Below are positions 1 through 9,031 of a stretch of DNA of 64,000 nucleotides, piece by piece (position 1 is the stretch's first letter; each line of letters opens with the position of its first letter). The stretch covers positions 29,104 to 93,103 of the forward strand of contig CAMLIT010000002.1 in the NCBI GenBank assembly GCA_946480295.1, in the 5' to 3' direction. The position numbers and the translations under genes are program-made. The notes under the pieces were generated by a model. That model had not been told where the DNA came from. It saw nothing but the letters and a program-made list of their open reading frames with translations, and made no database searches. The stretch comes from an uncultured Gemmatimonadota bacterium. GTDB lineage: Bacteria; Gemmatimonadota; Gemmatimonadetes; Gemmatimonadales; Gemmatimonadaceae.

Positions 1-990
1 GCGGCGTGCGCCGATCGACTTGCGGATCCCGATCTCGTGCGTGCGCTCGGCCACGGAGACGAGCATGATGTTCATGATGACCAGGCCGCCGACGATCAGC
101 CCGATCGCCGGGAGCGCCGTGCCGGCGATCGTCATGACGTGCTTGACCTTCTCGAAGAAGGTGAGCGCGGAGGCGGAGGTCTCCATGACGAAGTTGTCGC
201 GCTGCGCCGGGTGGAGATGCCGCGCGGCGCGCAGCACCTCGCGCGTCGTCTCCATCGCGTCGGAGAGCGCGACGGGATCGGGCGCCTGGACGAGCATGCC
301 GTCGACGTCGCCGCGCGGATTCGTCAGGTGGTGCAGGGGCGAGCGGTACGGCGCGACGGCGATGCGGTCGAGCGAGATCCCGAACAGGCTCCCCTGGTGG
401 GCGATGACCCCGATCACCTGGTACGGCAGCCCACGGATGCGCAGCGCGCGACCGACGGGGTCGAGGCCGGGGAAGAACTGCTTCGCGACCTCGTCCCCGA
501 TGACGAGCACGGGGGTGCCGAGCGCGAGCTCCTGCGCGGTGAAGGCGCGCCCCTGGGCGATGTCGTAGCTCTTGATCGCCAGGTAGTCGCCGTCCACCGC
601 GTGCGCCTCGATCTGCCGCGGACGCGAGTAGGGCGAGGTGGCGACGAGGTTCTCCTGGCTCTCCACCGCCCAGCGCAGCCCCGGCGGGAGCGCGTGCTGC
701 ACGAGCTGCACGTCGCTCATGTACACGCGCGGCCGGCGCTGCCACTCCCGCCACTCGTCCATCGTCGTGTTGTTGCCGAACCACGGGAAGCGGCGAAGGG
801 TGAAGGTGTTCGCCCCGAGCACGCGCCCCATGAAGTCGTGCTCCACGTAGTCGCTCATCCCCTGCACGATCGAGACGACGGCGATGAGGAACATCACGCC
901 GATCGTGACGCCGAGGAGCGTGAAGAAGCTCTTCAGCTTCTGCACCCGGATCTGCGCGAGGGCGATGGCGAGGGCTTCGAGGAAGAGCAT
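1..990 (-). CDS. MacB-type ABC transporter permease, partial at left edge
   Basis: The reading frame opens at the ATG complementary to 988-990 and is still open at base 1, so the C-terminal part of the product is missing. The N-terminus has an amphipathic stretch with LKSFFTLLGVTIGVMFLIAVV, the first membrane helix of the MacB/FtsX permease family. A long periplasmic region follows, then a helix near residues 285-305, and the conserved AERTHEIGIRKSIGARR segment of the FtsX domain close to the edge. It is the third permease of the operon and closely resembles the one at 2397-3638 (shared words RVQKLKSFFTL and FLIAVVSIVQGM), suggesting tandem duplication. It lies 153 bases downstream of the second permease, across a palindromic spacer. 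The family belongs to MacAB-like exporters; the substrate cannot be told. Confidence 0.9.
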   Translation of the reverse strand, partial: MLFLEALAIALAQIRVQKLKSFFTLLGVTIGVMFLIAVVSIVQGMSDYVEHDFMGRVLGANTFTLRRFPWFGNNTTMDEWREWQRRPRVYMSDVQLVQHALPPGLRWAVESQENLVATSPYSRPRQIEAHAVDGDYLAIKSYDIAQGRAFTAQELALGTPVLVIGDEVAKQFFPGLDPVGRALRIRGLPYQVIGVIAHQGSLFGISLDRIAVAPYRSPLHHLTNPRGDVDGMLVQAPDPVALSDAMETTREVLRAARHLHPAQRDNFVMETSASALTFFEKVKHVMTIAGTALPAIGLIVGGLVIMNIMLVSVAERTHEIGIRKSIGARR

Positions 991-992
991 CG

Positions 993-1140
993 CGGGACGA
1001 GGGACGAGGGACGCGCCAGTCCGTTACTGGTCGTTGGTCATTGGTTCCTGGCAAGCCGCTCGTGATGTCACCAGGTGCATCCCGAGGCTGGCCAATGACG
1101 AAGGACCAATGACCAACCACGTCGTTCCGCCTCCCGCGTC
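993..1140. repeat. Low-complexity imperfect palindrome between permease genes
   Basis: The spacer begins with tandem GGGACGAG-like words. It then carries two facing arms: GTTGGTCATTGGTTCCT at 1033-1049 and its near-complement AAGGACCAATGACCAAC at 1101-1117. The sequence could form a long hairpin or cruciform with a loop of about 50 bases. Similar but non-identical elements occur at 3640-3823, 13071-13155, 16463-16565, 16960-17230 and 17529-17800. It is not a classic terminator, because the operon probably continues across it. Confidence 0.7.
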
Positions 1141-1143
1141 CCG

Positions 1144-2394
1144 CTACTCGTACCTGAGCGCCTCCACCGGATCCAGCCGCGCTGCCCGAAAGGCGGGGAG
1201 CAGGCCGAAGATGATCCCGGCGAGCGCGCTCGCCGTCAGCGCGGCCACGATCGCCAGCGGTGGCGTCGCCGCCTGCACCGGGGTCCACGTGCGCACCGCC
1301 CACGTGAGCAGCCCGCCGACCCCGAGCCCGAGCACGGCGCCCACCGTCGTCAGCGTCGCCGCCTCGACGAGGAACTGCCAGAGGATCGTCGCCCGCGTCG
1401 CGCCGAGCGCCTTGCGCACGCCGATCTCGCGCGTCCGCTCCGTCACGCTGATCATCATGATCGCGATCACGCCGACGCCGCCGACGAGCAGCCCGACCGC
1501 CGACAGCGTGATCATCACGAGGAAGAACACGCCGACGATCCGGTTGTACAGCTGCATGATCTTCTCGGGCGTCGACGTGAAGAAGTCGTTCACCTGGCCG
1601 GCGCGCAGGTGGCGCACCGTGCGCAGCGTCGTGATCACCTCGTCCATCGCCGCGTCGCGCCCGACGCCGTCGCGCGGCTTCACCGTCATGTCCATCCAGC
1701 GCGTGCCGACGTTGAGCCGGCGGTACGCGGTGAGGAAGGGAACCACGGCCTTGCCCTTGTCCCCACTGTCGAACGCGTTCACGAGGGGATGATAGACGCC
1801 GATGACCGTGAACTCCTGCCCGCCGAGGCGCACGCTCTTGCCGACGGGATCCTCGCCGAGGAAGAGCTTGTCCACGATCTTGCCGTTGACGAGGACGACG
1901 TTGCTCCCCGTCTCGTTCTCCATCGCGGTGAAATCGCGGCCGGAGACGATGTCGCCCCCGTTGACCGTGATCCAGCCCGGCGTCATCGCCTCGAGCGTGA
2001 CCGACGGCAGCTCGCGGTCGGCGAACTTGATCGACGCCGAGCTGCCGATGTGCGCCGTCACGCTCTGGATGTCGGGGAGCCGGGCGATGTCGTTGGCCTG
2101 CGTGATCGTCAGCGGCGGATTGTGCCGCCAGGGGCAGCTGTCGGCGGAACCGTTGCAGTTGTTCATCTCCGCCGGCCAGCGCGTGATGAAGAACGTCGTC
2201 GGCCCGGCGGCGGCGATGGACTTCGTCACGCCCTCGTTGATGCCGTGCACGGCGGCCGCCATCACGGTGACGACGAACACGCCGACGGCGATGCCGAGGA
2301 TCGTGAGCCCGGCGCGTACCTTGTTCGTGCGGATCGCGTCGAAGGCGATGCGGATGCCCTCGAAGAGGCCGTAGAGACGCGTGCCGATGGACAT
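1144..2394 (-). CDS. MacB-type ABC transporter permease (second of three)
   Basis: This is a 416-residue product starting at the ATG complementary to 2392-2394. A longer in-frame opening reaches upstream but only overlaps the preceding permease in another frame. The architecture is the MacB/LolC-like permease: a first helix around residues 27-50 (LTILGIAVGVFVVTVMAAAV), a periplasmic MacB_PCD-like domain of about 230 residues, and three C-terminal helices. The FtsX-domain signature SVTERTREIGVRKALGATRA sits between the first two C-terminal helices and the protein ends with the family-typical RAARLDPVEALRYE. A cysteine-bearing segment (NNCNGSADSCPW) in the periplasmic domain may form a disulfide. 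Two bases separate its start from the stop of the preceding permease, so co-translation is likely. It should act with the ATPase at 3824-4621. Confidence 0.93.
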   Translation of the reverse strand: MSIGTRLYGLFEGIRIAFDAIRTNKVRAGLTILGIAVGVFVVTVMAAAVHGINEGVTKSIAAAGPTTFFITRWPAEMNNCNGSADSCPWRHNPPLTITQANDIARLPDIQSVTAHIGSSASIKFADRELPSVTLEAMTPGWITVNGGDIVSGRDFTAMENETGSNVVLVNGKIVDKLFLGEDPVGKSVRLGGQEFTVIGVYHPLVNAFDSGDKGKAVVPFLTAYRRLNVGTRWMDMTVKPRDGVGRDAAMDEVITTLRTVRHLRAGQVNDFFTSTPEKIMQLYNRIVGVFFLVMITLSAVGLLVGGVGVIAIMMISVTERTREIGVRKALGATRATILWQFLVEAATLTTVGAVLGLGVGGLLTWAVRTWTPVQAATPPLAIVAALTASALAGIIFGLLPAFRAARLDPVEALRYE

Positions 2395-2396
2395 GG

Positions 2397-3638
2397 TCAG
2401 TCCGCCCGGATGGCGAGGATGGGGTCGAGCCGCGCCGCGCGGCTCGCCGGGTAGGCGCCGGCGATGATCCCCACGCCGGCGCCGATCCCCACGGCGAGCG
2501 CGATCGACCAGGGCGCCACCGCGGCGGGCAGCGGCGAGATCGCGGCGACGAGCTGCGACAGCCCGATGCCGAGGCCGACGCCGATCAGCGCGCCGACGGA
2601 GCTCAGCGTCGCGCTCTCGATGAGGAACTGCGCGAGGATGTCGCGCCGCCGCGCGCCGAGCGACTTGCGGATCCCGATCTCCCGCGTGCGCTCCGCCACC
2701 GCGACGAGCATGATGTTCATGATCACGATCGCGCCGACGACGAGCCCGATCGCCGGCAGCGCGATCCCGGCGATGACGAGGTACTTCTTGATCGTCATCC
2801 ACTGGGCGAGCGCCGTCTCGGAGCTCTCGAAGACGAAGTCGTCCTTCTCCGCCGGGCGCAGGTGGTGGCGCCGGCGCATGACCTCGCGCACGACCTCCTC
2901 GAGCGGCTGGAACGCGGCCGGCGTGGGTGCCTGGACCACCACCCCGTAGAGATTGTTGCGCGCGTGCGTGAGGCGCGACATCTCCGAGTGGAAGGGCGCA
3001 ATCACCTGCCGGTCGAGGGAGAGGCCGAAGACGGTGCCCTGCGTCTCGAGGACGCCGATCACCTGGAAGGGGAAGCGGTTGATGCGGATCTCGCGCCCGA
3101 GCGGGTCGAGGTTCGGGAAGTACCGGTCGGCGATCTCGGAGCCGATGACGATCACCGGCGCGCCGACCTGGTCGTCCTGCTCGGTGAAGACGCGCCCGCG
3201 CGTGACGCGGAGGTCCTTGATCCGGAAGTACTGCGGGGTCGCCGCCTCGGCCAGCACCTGCGGGCCGCCGTTCATCAATGGCGAGCTCGCCGACGCCCAG
3301 ATCAGGTCGTGCATCGCCCACCGCGCGCCGTCGGGCAGCGCGTCGCGGATCGCCAACCCGTCCTCGATCGTGATCTTCGGCCGCCGCTGCCACTCCCGCC
3401 ACTCCGCCTCGGTGACGTCGGTGTTGATGTCCGGGAAGCGGCGGACGTTGAAGGTGTTCACGCCGAGGAACTTCCCGGCGAAGTCCTCCTCGACGTACCG
3501 CGCCATCCCCTGGACGATCGAGACGACGGCGATGAGGAAGGTGACGCTGATCATCACCCCGATCAGCGTGAAGAAGCTCTTCAGCTTCTGGACCCTGAGG
3601 GTACCGAGGGCGAGGCGGATGGCGTCCAGAAAGGGCAT
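2397..3638 (-). CDS. MacB-type ABC transporter permease (first of three)
   Basis: This 413-residue membrane protein has an N-terminal helix (FFTLIGVMISVTFLIAVVSI, about residues 21-40), a periplasmic domain of about 230 residues, and three C-terminal helices around the FtsX motif AERTREIGIRKSLGARRRD. The C-terminus ASRAARLDPILAIRAD is typical. Unlike classic MacB it carries no fused ATPase, so it must pair with the separate ATPase gene upstream. The start at 3638 fits the family N-terminus and follows a 185-base palindromic spacer. The protein is a close paralogue of the partial permease at 1-990 and more distant from the one at 1144-2394. This suggests heteromeric pairing of permeases, which is inference. 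Confidence 0.93.
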   Translation of the reverse strand: MPFLDAIRLALGTLRVQKLKSFFTLIGVMISVTFLIAVVSIVQGMARYVEEDFAGKFLGVNTFNVRRFPDINTDVTEAEWREWQRRPKITIEDGLAIRDALPDGARWAMHDLIWASASSPLMNGGPQVLAEAATPQYFRIKDLRVTRGRVFTEQDDQVGAPVIVIGSEIADRYFPNLDPLGREIRINRFPFQVIGVLETQGTVFGLSLDRQVIAPFHSEMSRLTHARNNLYGVVVQAPTPAAFQPLEEVVREVMRRRHHLRPAEKDDFVFESSETALAQWMTIKKYLVIAGIALPAIGLVVGAIVIMNIMLVAVAERTREIGIRKSLGARRRDILAQFLIESATLSSVGALIGVGLGIGLSQLVAAISPLPAAVAPWSIALAVGIGAGVGIIAGAYPASRAARLDPILAIRAD

Positions 3639-3639
3639 G

Positions 3640-3823
3640 GAACCGGGGACGAGGGGCTCGGGAGTGTCGAGGGTCGAGGGTCGAGGGTCGAGAAACGCGG
3701 CGTGTGAGTGATGCAGGAATCAGGAGCTGGTCACGGCGTTGCTCTTTCCTGGTTCCTGTTCCTGCCCCTCTCGACCCTCGACCGTCGGCCCTCGGCCCTA
3801 CTACGGCGCCATGCGCCGCCGGG
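3640..3823. repeat. Palindromic low-complexity spacer inside the exporter operon
   Basis: This spacer between the ATPase and the first permease holds tandem TCGAGGG words near 3668-3694 and their complement CTCGACCCTCGACCG near 3770-3785. Nested inside are GGAATCAGGAGC and CTGGTTCCTGTTCCTG, which also face each other. The structure is a large imperfect inverted repeat with a variable centre, the same style as the 993-1140 element. Confidence 0.65.
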
Positions 3824-4621
3824 TTACATCCCGACCCGCGCCTTGAACGCTTCCCGGCGGTCGTCGGTCGACACGAGGCCGTCGCGCAGGACGACCACGC
3901 GGCGGGCGTGGGCGGCGATGTCCGGCTCGTGCGTCACCATGATCACCGTCTGCCCCTGGTTCGCCAGCTCCTCGAAGACCTTCATGATCTCCTCCGAGGT
4001 CGCCGAGTCGAGGTTCCCGGTCGGCTCGTCGGCGAGCAGGATGGACGGCTCGTTCACGAGCGCGCGCGCGATGGCCACGCGCTGCCGCTGGCCGCCCGAC
4101 AGCTCGTTTGGCCGGTGGTCCATGCGGTTGGTGAGCTGCACGCGGTCCAGCGCCTCCTTCGCTCGGCGCCGCCGCTCCTCCGACGAGATCCCCGCGTACA
4201 CCAGCGGCAGCTCCACGTTGTGCAGCGCCGTCGCCCGCGGGAGCAGGTTGAAGGTCTGGAAGACGAAGCCGATCTCCTTGTTCCGGATGCGCGCGAGCTG
4301 GTCGTCCGACATCGACGAGACCAGCGTCCCGTTCAGCCAGTACTCGCCTCCCGACGGGGTGTCCAGGCAGCCGATGATGTTCATCAGCGTGGACTTCCCC
4401 GAGCCGGAGGGGCCCATGATCGCCACGTACTCGTTGCGCCCGACCGCGAGGTCCACGCCGCGGAGCGCGTGCACCACCTCGCCCCCCATGTCGTAGTCGC
4501 GCCGGATGCCACGCGTCACGATCACCCACTTCCGGTCCGGCGCCGCGCCGGCGTTGGCGACGACGATCTCGCGTTCGGCGGTGGCGCCGAGGGGGGCTTC
4601 GGTGACGGTGTGCTGGCTCAC
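3824..4621 (-). CDS. ABC transporter ATP-binding protein, MacB/LolD type
   Basis: This 265-residue cytoplasmic ATPase powers the adjacent permeases. Walker [10 protein letters not shown] is at about residues 70-78, the Q-loop [20 protein letters not shown] follows, the ABC signature [15 protein letters not shown] is at about 174-188, Walker [14 protein letters not shown] at 195-206 and the switch histidine near 231 (MVTHEP). The spacing and the Q-loop wording match the MacB/LolD/FtsE group. An N-terminal extension of about 33 residues precedes the domain. The start overlaps the stop of the adaptor gene by four bases (ATGA), indicating translational coupling. The substrate is unknown; MacAB-like systems move peptides, lipids, lipoproteins or antibiotics. 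Confidence 0.96.
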   Translation of the reverse strand: MSQHTVTEAPLGATAEREIVVANAGAAPDRKWVIVTRGIRRDYDMGGEVVHALRGVDLAVGRNEYVAIMGPSGSGKSTLMNIIGCLDTPSGGEYWLNGTLVSSMSDDQLARIRNKEIGFVFQTFNLLPRATALHNVELPLVYAGISSEERRRRAKEALDRVQLTNRMDHRPNELSGGQRQRVAIARALVNEPSILLADEPTGNLDSATSEEIMKVFEELANQGQTVIMVTHEPDIAAHARRVVVLRDGLVSTDDRREAFKARVGM

Positions 4622-5904
4622 GATTTGACTCCCGGCTTCTTGGCGTCGGTCTTCATCTCACGGACCAGGGCACCGTCCTTCAGCTCGCGAATCGCCTGGT
4701 AGGTGCCGGCCACGATCCGTTCTCCCTCGTTCAGCCCGGCGAGCACCTCGAAGTCCTTCTCACCGGCTATCCCTACCTTTACGGGCCGGAACGCCACTTT
4801 GTTGTCCTTGCCCACGACGAAGACCCCCTCGACGTCCTTCCTGCCGACGTCCTTCTTCGGCCGCGGCTTGCCCAGACCCACCGCGGTGTCGCCCTGGGTC
4901 AGGTCCTGGTTCTCGCGCACGGTCAGCGCGATGATCGGGATCGCCAGCGCGTTCTTCCGCGTGTCGGTGATGATCTTCGCCGTCGCCGAGAAGTCGGGGC
5001 GCGTCTCCGGCGGCACGTTCAGCAGCTGCACGGTGACCTCGTAGTCCACCGCCTGGTCGGTGCTCGACGACGTCGCGACTCCCGCCTGCTGCACGGAGCT
5101 GTTCGAGATCTTCGTCACCCGGCCGAGGAAGGTCGTGTCGGGGAACGCGTCCACCTGCACCACCGCCGAGTCGCCGAGCTTGATGCGGGCGACGTCGGTC
5201 TCGTCCACCTTCACCTTCGTCTCGATCACGGACATGTCGCTGATCGTGAGGAGCGTCGCCGCGTCCTTGTTCAGCGTCCCCATGATCGCCGTCTCGCCGT
5301 TCTCGACGTTCAGCCGCGTGATGCGGCCGGCCATCGGCGCGTAGATCGTCGTCTTGCCGAGCGCCGTCTGCGCGTCGCGCACCGAGGCGACGGCCTGCGC
5401 GACGGAGAACTTCGCCGACTCGGCCAGCGCCTGGTTGACCTCGACGGCGGTCTTGAGCTGCTCCATCTGCTCGTCGGACATGAGCTGCGGGTTGGCCTTC
5501 TTGATCGCCGCCGAGCGCTCGTAGTTCTTCTGCGCCTGGATCAGGTTGGCCCGGGCCTGCGCCTCCTGGGCGCGCGCCGAGGCGAGCCCCGCTTCCGCCC
5601 GATCGACCGCCGCCTGCGCCTGCTGCGGGTCGATCTGGAGCAGGAACTGCCCCTTGCTCACCATCTGCCCCTCCTTCACCGCCAGCTTCACGATCTTGCC
5701 GGAGATGTCGGAGCTCACGTCCACCTTGGTCTGCGGGCTCACCTGCCCGCTCGCCGTGACCGACGCGACGAGGTCGCGCCGCTGCACCGGCTCGATCCGG
5801 ACCTCCACCGCCTTGTTCCCGCGCTTGGCCGCCGTCAGGACGACGACGCCCACGACGACGATCGCCAGGACGCCGGCCACGGACCATTTCGCACGCTTGC
5901 TCAT
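4618..5904 (-). CDS. Periplasmic adaptor (membrane fusion) protein, MacA/HlyD family
   Basis: The 428-residue product is anchored by one N-terminal helix (about residues 8-25, [17 protein letters not shown]). It then shows the adaptor order: beta-barrel strand, half lipoyl motif ([18 protein letters not shown]), a long alanine/glutamine-rich coiled-coil hairpin at about 100-190, the second half lipoyl motif ([17 protein letters not shown]) and the C-terminal barrel and membrane-proximal domains. In MacA-type machines this protein links inner-membrane permease and TolC. A charged segment with [14 protein letters not shown] near residues 350-365 lengthens the C-terminal region. The gene sits 15 bases downstream of the TolC-like gene and overlaps the ATPase gene, so the order is outer-membrane factor, adaptor, ATPase, permeases. 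Confidence 0.95.
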   Translation of the reverse strand: MSKRAKWSVAGVLAIVVVGVVVLTAAKRGNKAVEVRIEPVQRRDLVASVTASGQVSPQTKVDVSSDISGKIVKLAVKEGQMVSKGQFLLQIDPQQAQAAVDRAEAGLASARAQEAQARANLIQAQKNYERSAAIKKANPQLMSDEQMEQLKTAVEVNQALAESAKFSVAQAVASVRDAQTALGKTTIYAPMAGRITRLNVENGETAIMGTLNKDAATLLTISDMSVIETKVKVDETDVARIKLGDSAVVQVDAFPDTTFLGRVTKISNSSVQQAGVATSSSTDQAVDYEVTVQLLNVPPETRPDFSATAKIITDTRKNALAIPIIALTVRENQDLTQGDTAVGLGKPRPKKDVGRKDVEGVFVVGKDNKVAFRPVKVGIAGEKDFEVLAGLNEGERIVAGTYQAIRELKDGALVREMKTDAKKPGVKS

Positions 5905-5919
5905 TCGGGCCTCTCTTGG

Positions 5920-7461
5920 TCAGCGGAGGGGACGCCCCACGGCGCTCTCCAGCGCCGCGAACGCCTTGTGGTAGTCGTAGATCGAGTTGATGCGGTCGAG
6001 CTGCGCCTGCTCGTAGGTGCCGCGCGAGGTCGTCACGTCGAGGAAGGTCGCCGCGCCCACCTTGTAGCGCTCCTCGGCGAACGCCAGCTCCTCGGCCGCC
6101 TTCTTCGCGTTCTGCTCCTGCAGCGCCACCGTGCGCGCCGCCGTCACGAGGTTCAGGTATGCCTGCGTGACGTCGGCGGTGAGCTGGAGCTCGCGCGCCC
6201 GCGTCGTGTACCGCGCGTTCGACTGGTCCACCTCGGCCGCCTCGATCCGCTGCTCGCGGCTGAAGTTGTCGAACACGGGGATGGACAGCATGGCGTTCAC
6301 GGAGAACGGCGAGCGGGTGAAGCGGAAGGGGAACTGGTTGTTGCGGTCGCGGATGTCCTGCGCCATCTGCGGCGTGAACTGCAGCCCGTCGCAGTACCCC
6401 GAGATGCTGCTCATGCCGAGCCGCGTGCGCATCGAGTCCGTCGTGAAGCACGACGACCGCTGGCCGACCATCGAGCTCTGCGCCTGCTGCACGAGGAAGT
6501 CGGAGTTCGTGTACTCGTACGCCTGGCCCCCCCAGCCGGTGGAGAGGCTGAGCGTGGGCGTGTACGCCGCCTGCGCGACGCGCACGCTGGCCCCGGTCGA
6601 GCGCTCGCGCATCCGCAGCGCCGTGAGCGCCGGGTTCTGCCGGCGCGCGACGGCCAGCACCGAGTCGAGCGTGAAGGTGGGCTGCGCCACCTGGAACTGC
6701 GTCGTCAGCTTCACCGCCGGCGGCTGCGGGACCCCGAGCTGCTGGTACAGGCGCAGCCGCTGCACCTCGGTGTCGTTATGCGCGGAGAGCGCGGCGACCT
6801 GCGCCTGGCCGAGGGCCACCTCGGCGCGCCGGATGTCGAGCAGCGTCCCCGAGCCCACCGCCGTCTTCGCCTTCGCGAGGTCGAGCTGCCCCTGCGCGAC
6901 GCTGACGAGCGTGTCCTCGAGGCTCGCCTTCGCCTGCGCCTGGAGCACGGCGATGTACTGCTGGGTGACGGTCGCCCGCAGCAGCTCCGCGGCGCCGGTG
7001 ACGTCCGCGTCCGCCGCGTCGCGGTTGGCCAGCGCCGCCCGGATCGCCGCCGGCGCGCCGGCGTTGATCGAGTAGCTCAACCCGAGGTTGTAGGTCGAGG
7101 CCAGCACGTCGGAGCTGTTGACGAAGGAGAGGCCGTTGAAGACCTGCTGGCCGCCCTGCTGGTAGCGGCTCGAGAACGACGCGTTCGCCGACGGCAGCAG
7201 CGTGCCGTAGGCGCTGCGAACCTGGGCGTCGGCGTTGCGCCGCCCGTTCGCCGTCTCGAGAAAGGACGGGTTGTTCCGTCGCGCGAGCGTGAGCGCGTCT
7301 TCGAGCGAGAGGGGCGTGCTGTCGACGCGCGCGGCGGGGGGCTGCGCGGCCGGCGTCTGCATGCCCGACGCGGGGGCGCCCGGCGCCGGTGCGGCGGGCA
7401 CCTGTGCCGCGGCGAGCTGGCCGGCGGCCGCCACGAGCGCGAGGGACCTCGGGAATCGCAT
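5920..7461 (-). CDS. TolC-family outer membrane efflux protein
   Basis: This 513-residue protein has a signal peptide (MRFPRSLALVAAAGQLAAAQ), then a Pro/Ala-rich segment to about residue 45 and two outer-membrane-efflux repeats. The first includes LSLEDALTLARRNNPSFLE near residues 52-70. The second begins around residue 270 with FTLDSVLAVARRQNPALTAL, the internal repeat of the family. Alpha-helical heptads (QLDLAKAKTAVGSGTLLDIR and the related AEERYKVGAATFLDVTTSR) mark the equivalent helices of each repeat. Length and architecture are normal for TolC homologues. It is the first gene of the exporter operon and would form the outer-membrane duct for the adaptor, ATPase and permeases downstream. 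Confidence 0.95.
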   Translation of the reverse strand: MRFPRSLALVAAAGQLAAAQVPAAPAPGAPASGMQTPAAQPPAARVDSTPLSLEDALTLARRNNPSFLETANGRRNADAQVRSAYGTLLPSANASFSSRYQQGGQQVFNGLSFVNSSDVLASTYNLGLSYSINAGAPAAIRAALANRDAADADVTGAAELLRATVTQQYIAVLQAQAKASLEDTLVSVAQGQLDLAKAKTAVGSGTLLDIRRAEVALGQAQVAALSAHNDTEVQRLRLYQQLGVPQPPAVKLTTQFQVAQPTFTLDSVLAVARRQNPALTALRMRERSTGASVRVAQAAYTPTLSLSTGWGGQAYEYTNSDFLVQQAQSSMVGQRSSCFTTDSMRTRLGMSSISGYCDGLQFTPQMAQDIRDRNNQFPFRFTRSPFSVNAMLSIPVFDNFSREQRIEAAEVDQSNARYTTRARELQLTADVTQAYLNLVTAARTVALQEQNAKKAAEELAFAEERYKVGAATFLDVTTSRGTYEQAQLDRINSIYDYHKAFAALESAVGRPLR

Positions 7462-7539
7462 CGGGAAGTCCTTGAGGAAGGGGTGTGCGGGCCGTACGGC
7501 GGGGAGGGAGGCCGGGTTTCAGCACGTCCCCGGAAAACA

Positions 7540-7573
7540 CGACGCCCCGCGGCGTCGGGGCCGCGGGGCGTCG
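7540..7573 (-). terminator. Rho-independent terminator downstream of the 7582-8259 gene
   Basis: A perfect 13-bp stem lies at 7540-7552 and 7561-7573 (CGACGCCCCGCGG with its complement) around an 8-base loop. Read on the minus strand it is followed by GTGTTTTCC, a short T run. It lies between the 7582-8259 gene and the exporter operon and separates the two transcription units. Confidence 0.75.
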
Positions 7574-7581
7574 CAGGCTGG

Positions 7582-8259
7582 TCAGCGCGGGAGCTCGTCC
7601 CGTTGGGCCAGGATGCCGCGTCCCGGAATGCTCACCCGCAGCAGGCGTCCCGCCGAATCTAACCAGAATTCACGCGTCGGGTGCTCCGGGCTCGTGAGCT
7701 CGAAGTGCGTCGCGGTCACCGGCCGGCCGCCGATCTCGATCGATTCGGTCCCCCTGCGTTGCACCGTCGCCGTCGACTCGCTCCGCGCGAGCGGCGAGAG
7801 CACCGTCACGCGGCCGCCGTCCCGCAGGAGGCCCAGGAAGTAGTACTGGTGGTAGACGTCGTCCTCCAGGACCACGGTGCGCTCCGGGATCACGTACTCC
7901 TTGGCCGACTCCCCGTGCGAGGTCTGGAGCACGGCGGAGAAGCGCCCCGGGCGCGTGCGCGCCTGGAGCCGGGCGACCGTCGGGCCGCCGTCGCGGACGC
8001 CGACGTCGTAGGAGATGGGCGCCCCCAGGGTGTCCGTCGTCAGGGAAGGCGAGATGCGCCGGTCGCCAAGCGAGACCTGCGCGGTGGCGCGGTAGAGATC
8101 CCCCGTCGCCGAGGGGAGGCGCGCGATGCGGAACGCCTCGCGCCCCGCCGGGGCACCCGCCTGGGTGATCGTCAGCGTGCCCTCGTCCACCAGCCGGCCC
8201 TGGGCGAGCAGCGGGGTGGCGGCGAGCAGGGAAGTGGCGACGACGCCGAGGAGTTTCAT
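7582..8259 (-). CDS. Secreted protein of unknown function
   Basis: This is a 225-residue product if started at the ATG complementary to 8257-8259, which places a clean signal peptide first (MKLLGVVATSLLAATPLLAQ). A longer opening upstream only adds residues read through the creatininase gene in another frame. The mature part is beta-rich with repeated charged strands, for example REAFRIARLPSATGDLYRAT, VYHQYYFLGLL and FWLDSAGRLLRVSIP. The last resembles the end of DUF3108-like or outer-membrane-lipid-binding periplasmic proteins, but the match is too weak to name. It ends just before a strong terminator and is probably monocistronic. Confidence 0.75.
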   Translation of the reverse strand: MKLLGVVATSLLAATPLLAQGRLVDEGTLTITQAGAPAGREAFRIARLPSATGDLYRATAQVSLGDRRISPSLTTDTLGAPISYDVGVRDGGPTVARLQARTRPGRFSAVLQTSHGESAKEYVIPERTVVLEDDVYHQYYFLGLLRDGGRVTVLSPLARSESTATVQRRGTESIEIGGRPVTATHFELTSPEHPTREFWLDSAGRLLRVSIPGRGILAQRDELPR

Positions 8260-8290
8260 GAGTGGTGGTACCCGGCCCAACCGGAGAGGT

Positions 8291-9031
8291 TCACGTTTCG
8301 GGGGGAGGGGCGACGAAGATCCGCTCGCAGATGCGGCCGCGCATGCGCTCGTAGAGGCGGCGGCCCTTCTCGGCGGAGGCCAGCGAGGGGCGTCCGATGG
8401 ATCCTGAACTCTCCTTCGGGACGCGCAGCCAGCCTCGGCGGTAACGTCGCAACTCCTCACGCGACATCATATAATCCTCCGCGCGGCTCATGTCCACGAG
8501 CTGCGGGGCGATGTAGAGCAGGAGCGACGTGTCCACCTCGTCGCCGTGCATCGGCTCGTGCTGCCCTTCCAGCAGGTCGCTGAAGTCCACCCCGAAGATG
8601 TCCACCACCCGCACCCGGGCGCCCGACGTGATCACGGTCGACAGCGCCTCCAGATGCGGATCATGCTCGTGCGCGGTGAGTAGAATGAACTCCCGGATGC
8701 CGGTGCCCTCCCAGACGTCGATGAGATCGTTCAGCGCGCGGTGCAGGGTCTTCTTGCGCAGCGACGTCGCGCCCGCGGTCGGGCGGTCGCTCTCGACGTT
8801 GACGCCGTACTCCAGCGTCGGCGCGCGCAGCACGTTGAAGGCGGCGGAGAGGTCGTCCGCGAGGTACTCGGCGATGATCGTGTCGCAGCCGAGCGGCAGG
8901 TGCGGCCCGTGCGGCTCGACGGTGCCGACGGGGATGATGAGCCGCGGGTCGGCGCGGATGATCTCCTGCACGTCGGCGGGACGCAGTTCCTTCAGGCGGC
9001 GCGGGCAGGCCGCGGCGGAGGGATGACCCAT
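8291..9031 (-). CDS. Creatininase-family amidohydrolase
   Basis: The 246-residue protein carries the metal-binding signatures of the creatininase/MftE family. These are VGTVEPHGPHLPLGCDT (about residues 35-51, with Glu39, His41 and Asp50 as ligands), a second His-rich motif TAHEHDPH near 116-123, and the acidic motif GDEVDTSLLLYI near 160. The family hydrolyses cyclic or linear amides such as creatinine or N-formylated intermediates, or trims the mycofactocin precursor; the substrate here is unknown. No mycofactocin genes are nearby. The start was placed at the ATG complementary to 9029-9031, which lies only 16 bases from the divergent histidine kinase start. If correct, the promoters of the two genes must lie within each other's coding region. 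Confidence 0.88.
   Translation of the reverse strand: MGHPSAAACPRRLKELRPADVQEIIRADPRLIIPVGTVEPHGPHLPLGCDTIIAEYLADDLSAAFNVLRAPTLEYGVNVESDRPTAGATSLRKKTLHRALNDLIDVWEGTGIREFILLTAHEHDPHLEALSTVITSGARVRVVDIFGVDFSDLLEGQHEPMHGDEVDTSLLLYIAPQLVDMSRAEDYMMSREELRRYRRGWLRVPKESSGSIGRPSLASAEKGRRLYERMRGRICERIFVAPPPET

Noticed and set aside
1144..3402. A 752-residue fusion of two permeases
   Set aside because: The N-terminal part is a frame-shadow of the upstream permease; the ATG at 2394 gives the normal permease N-terminus.
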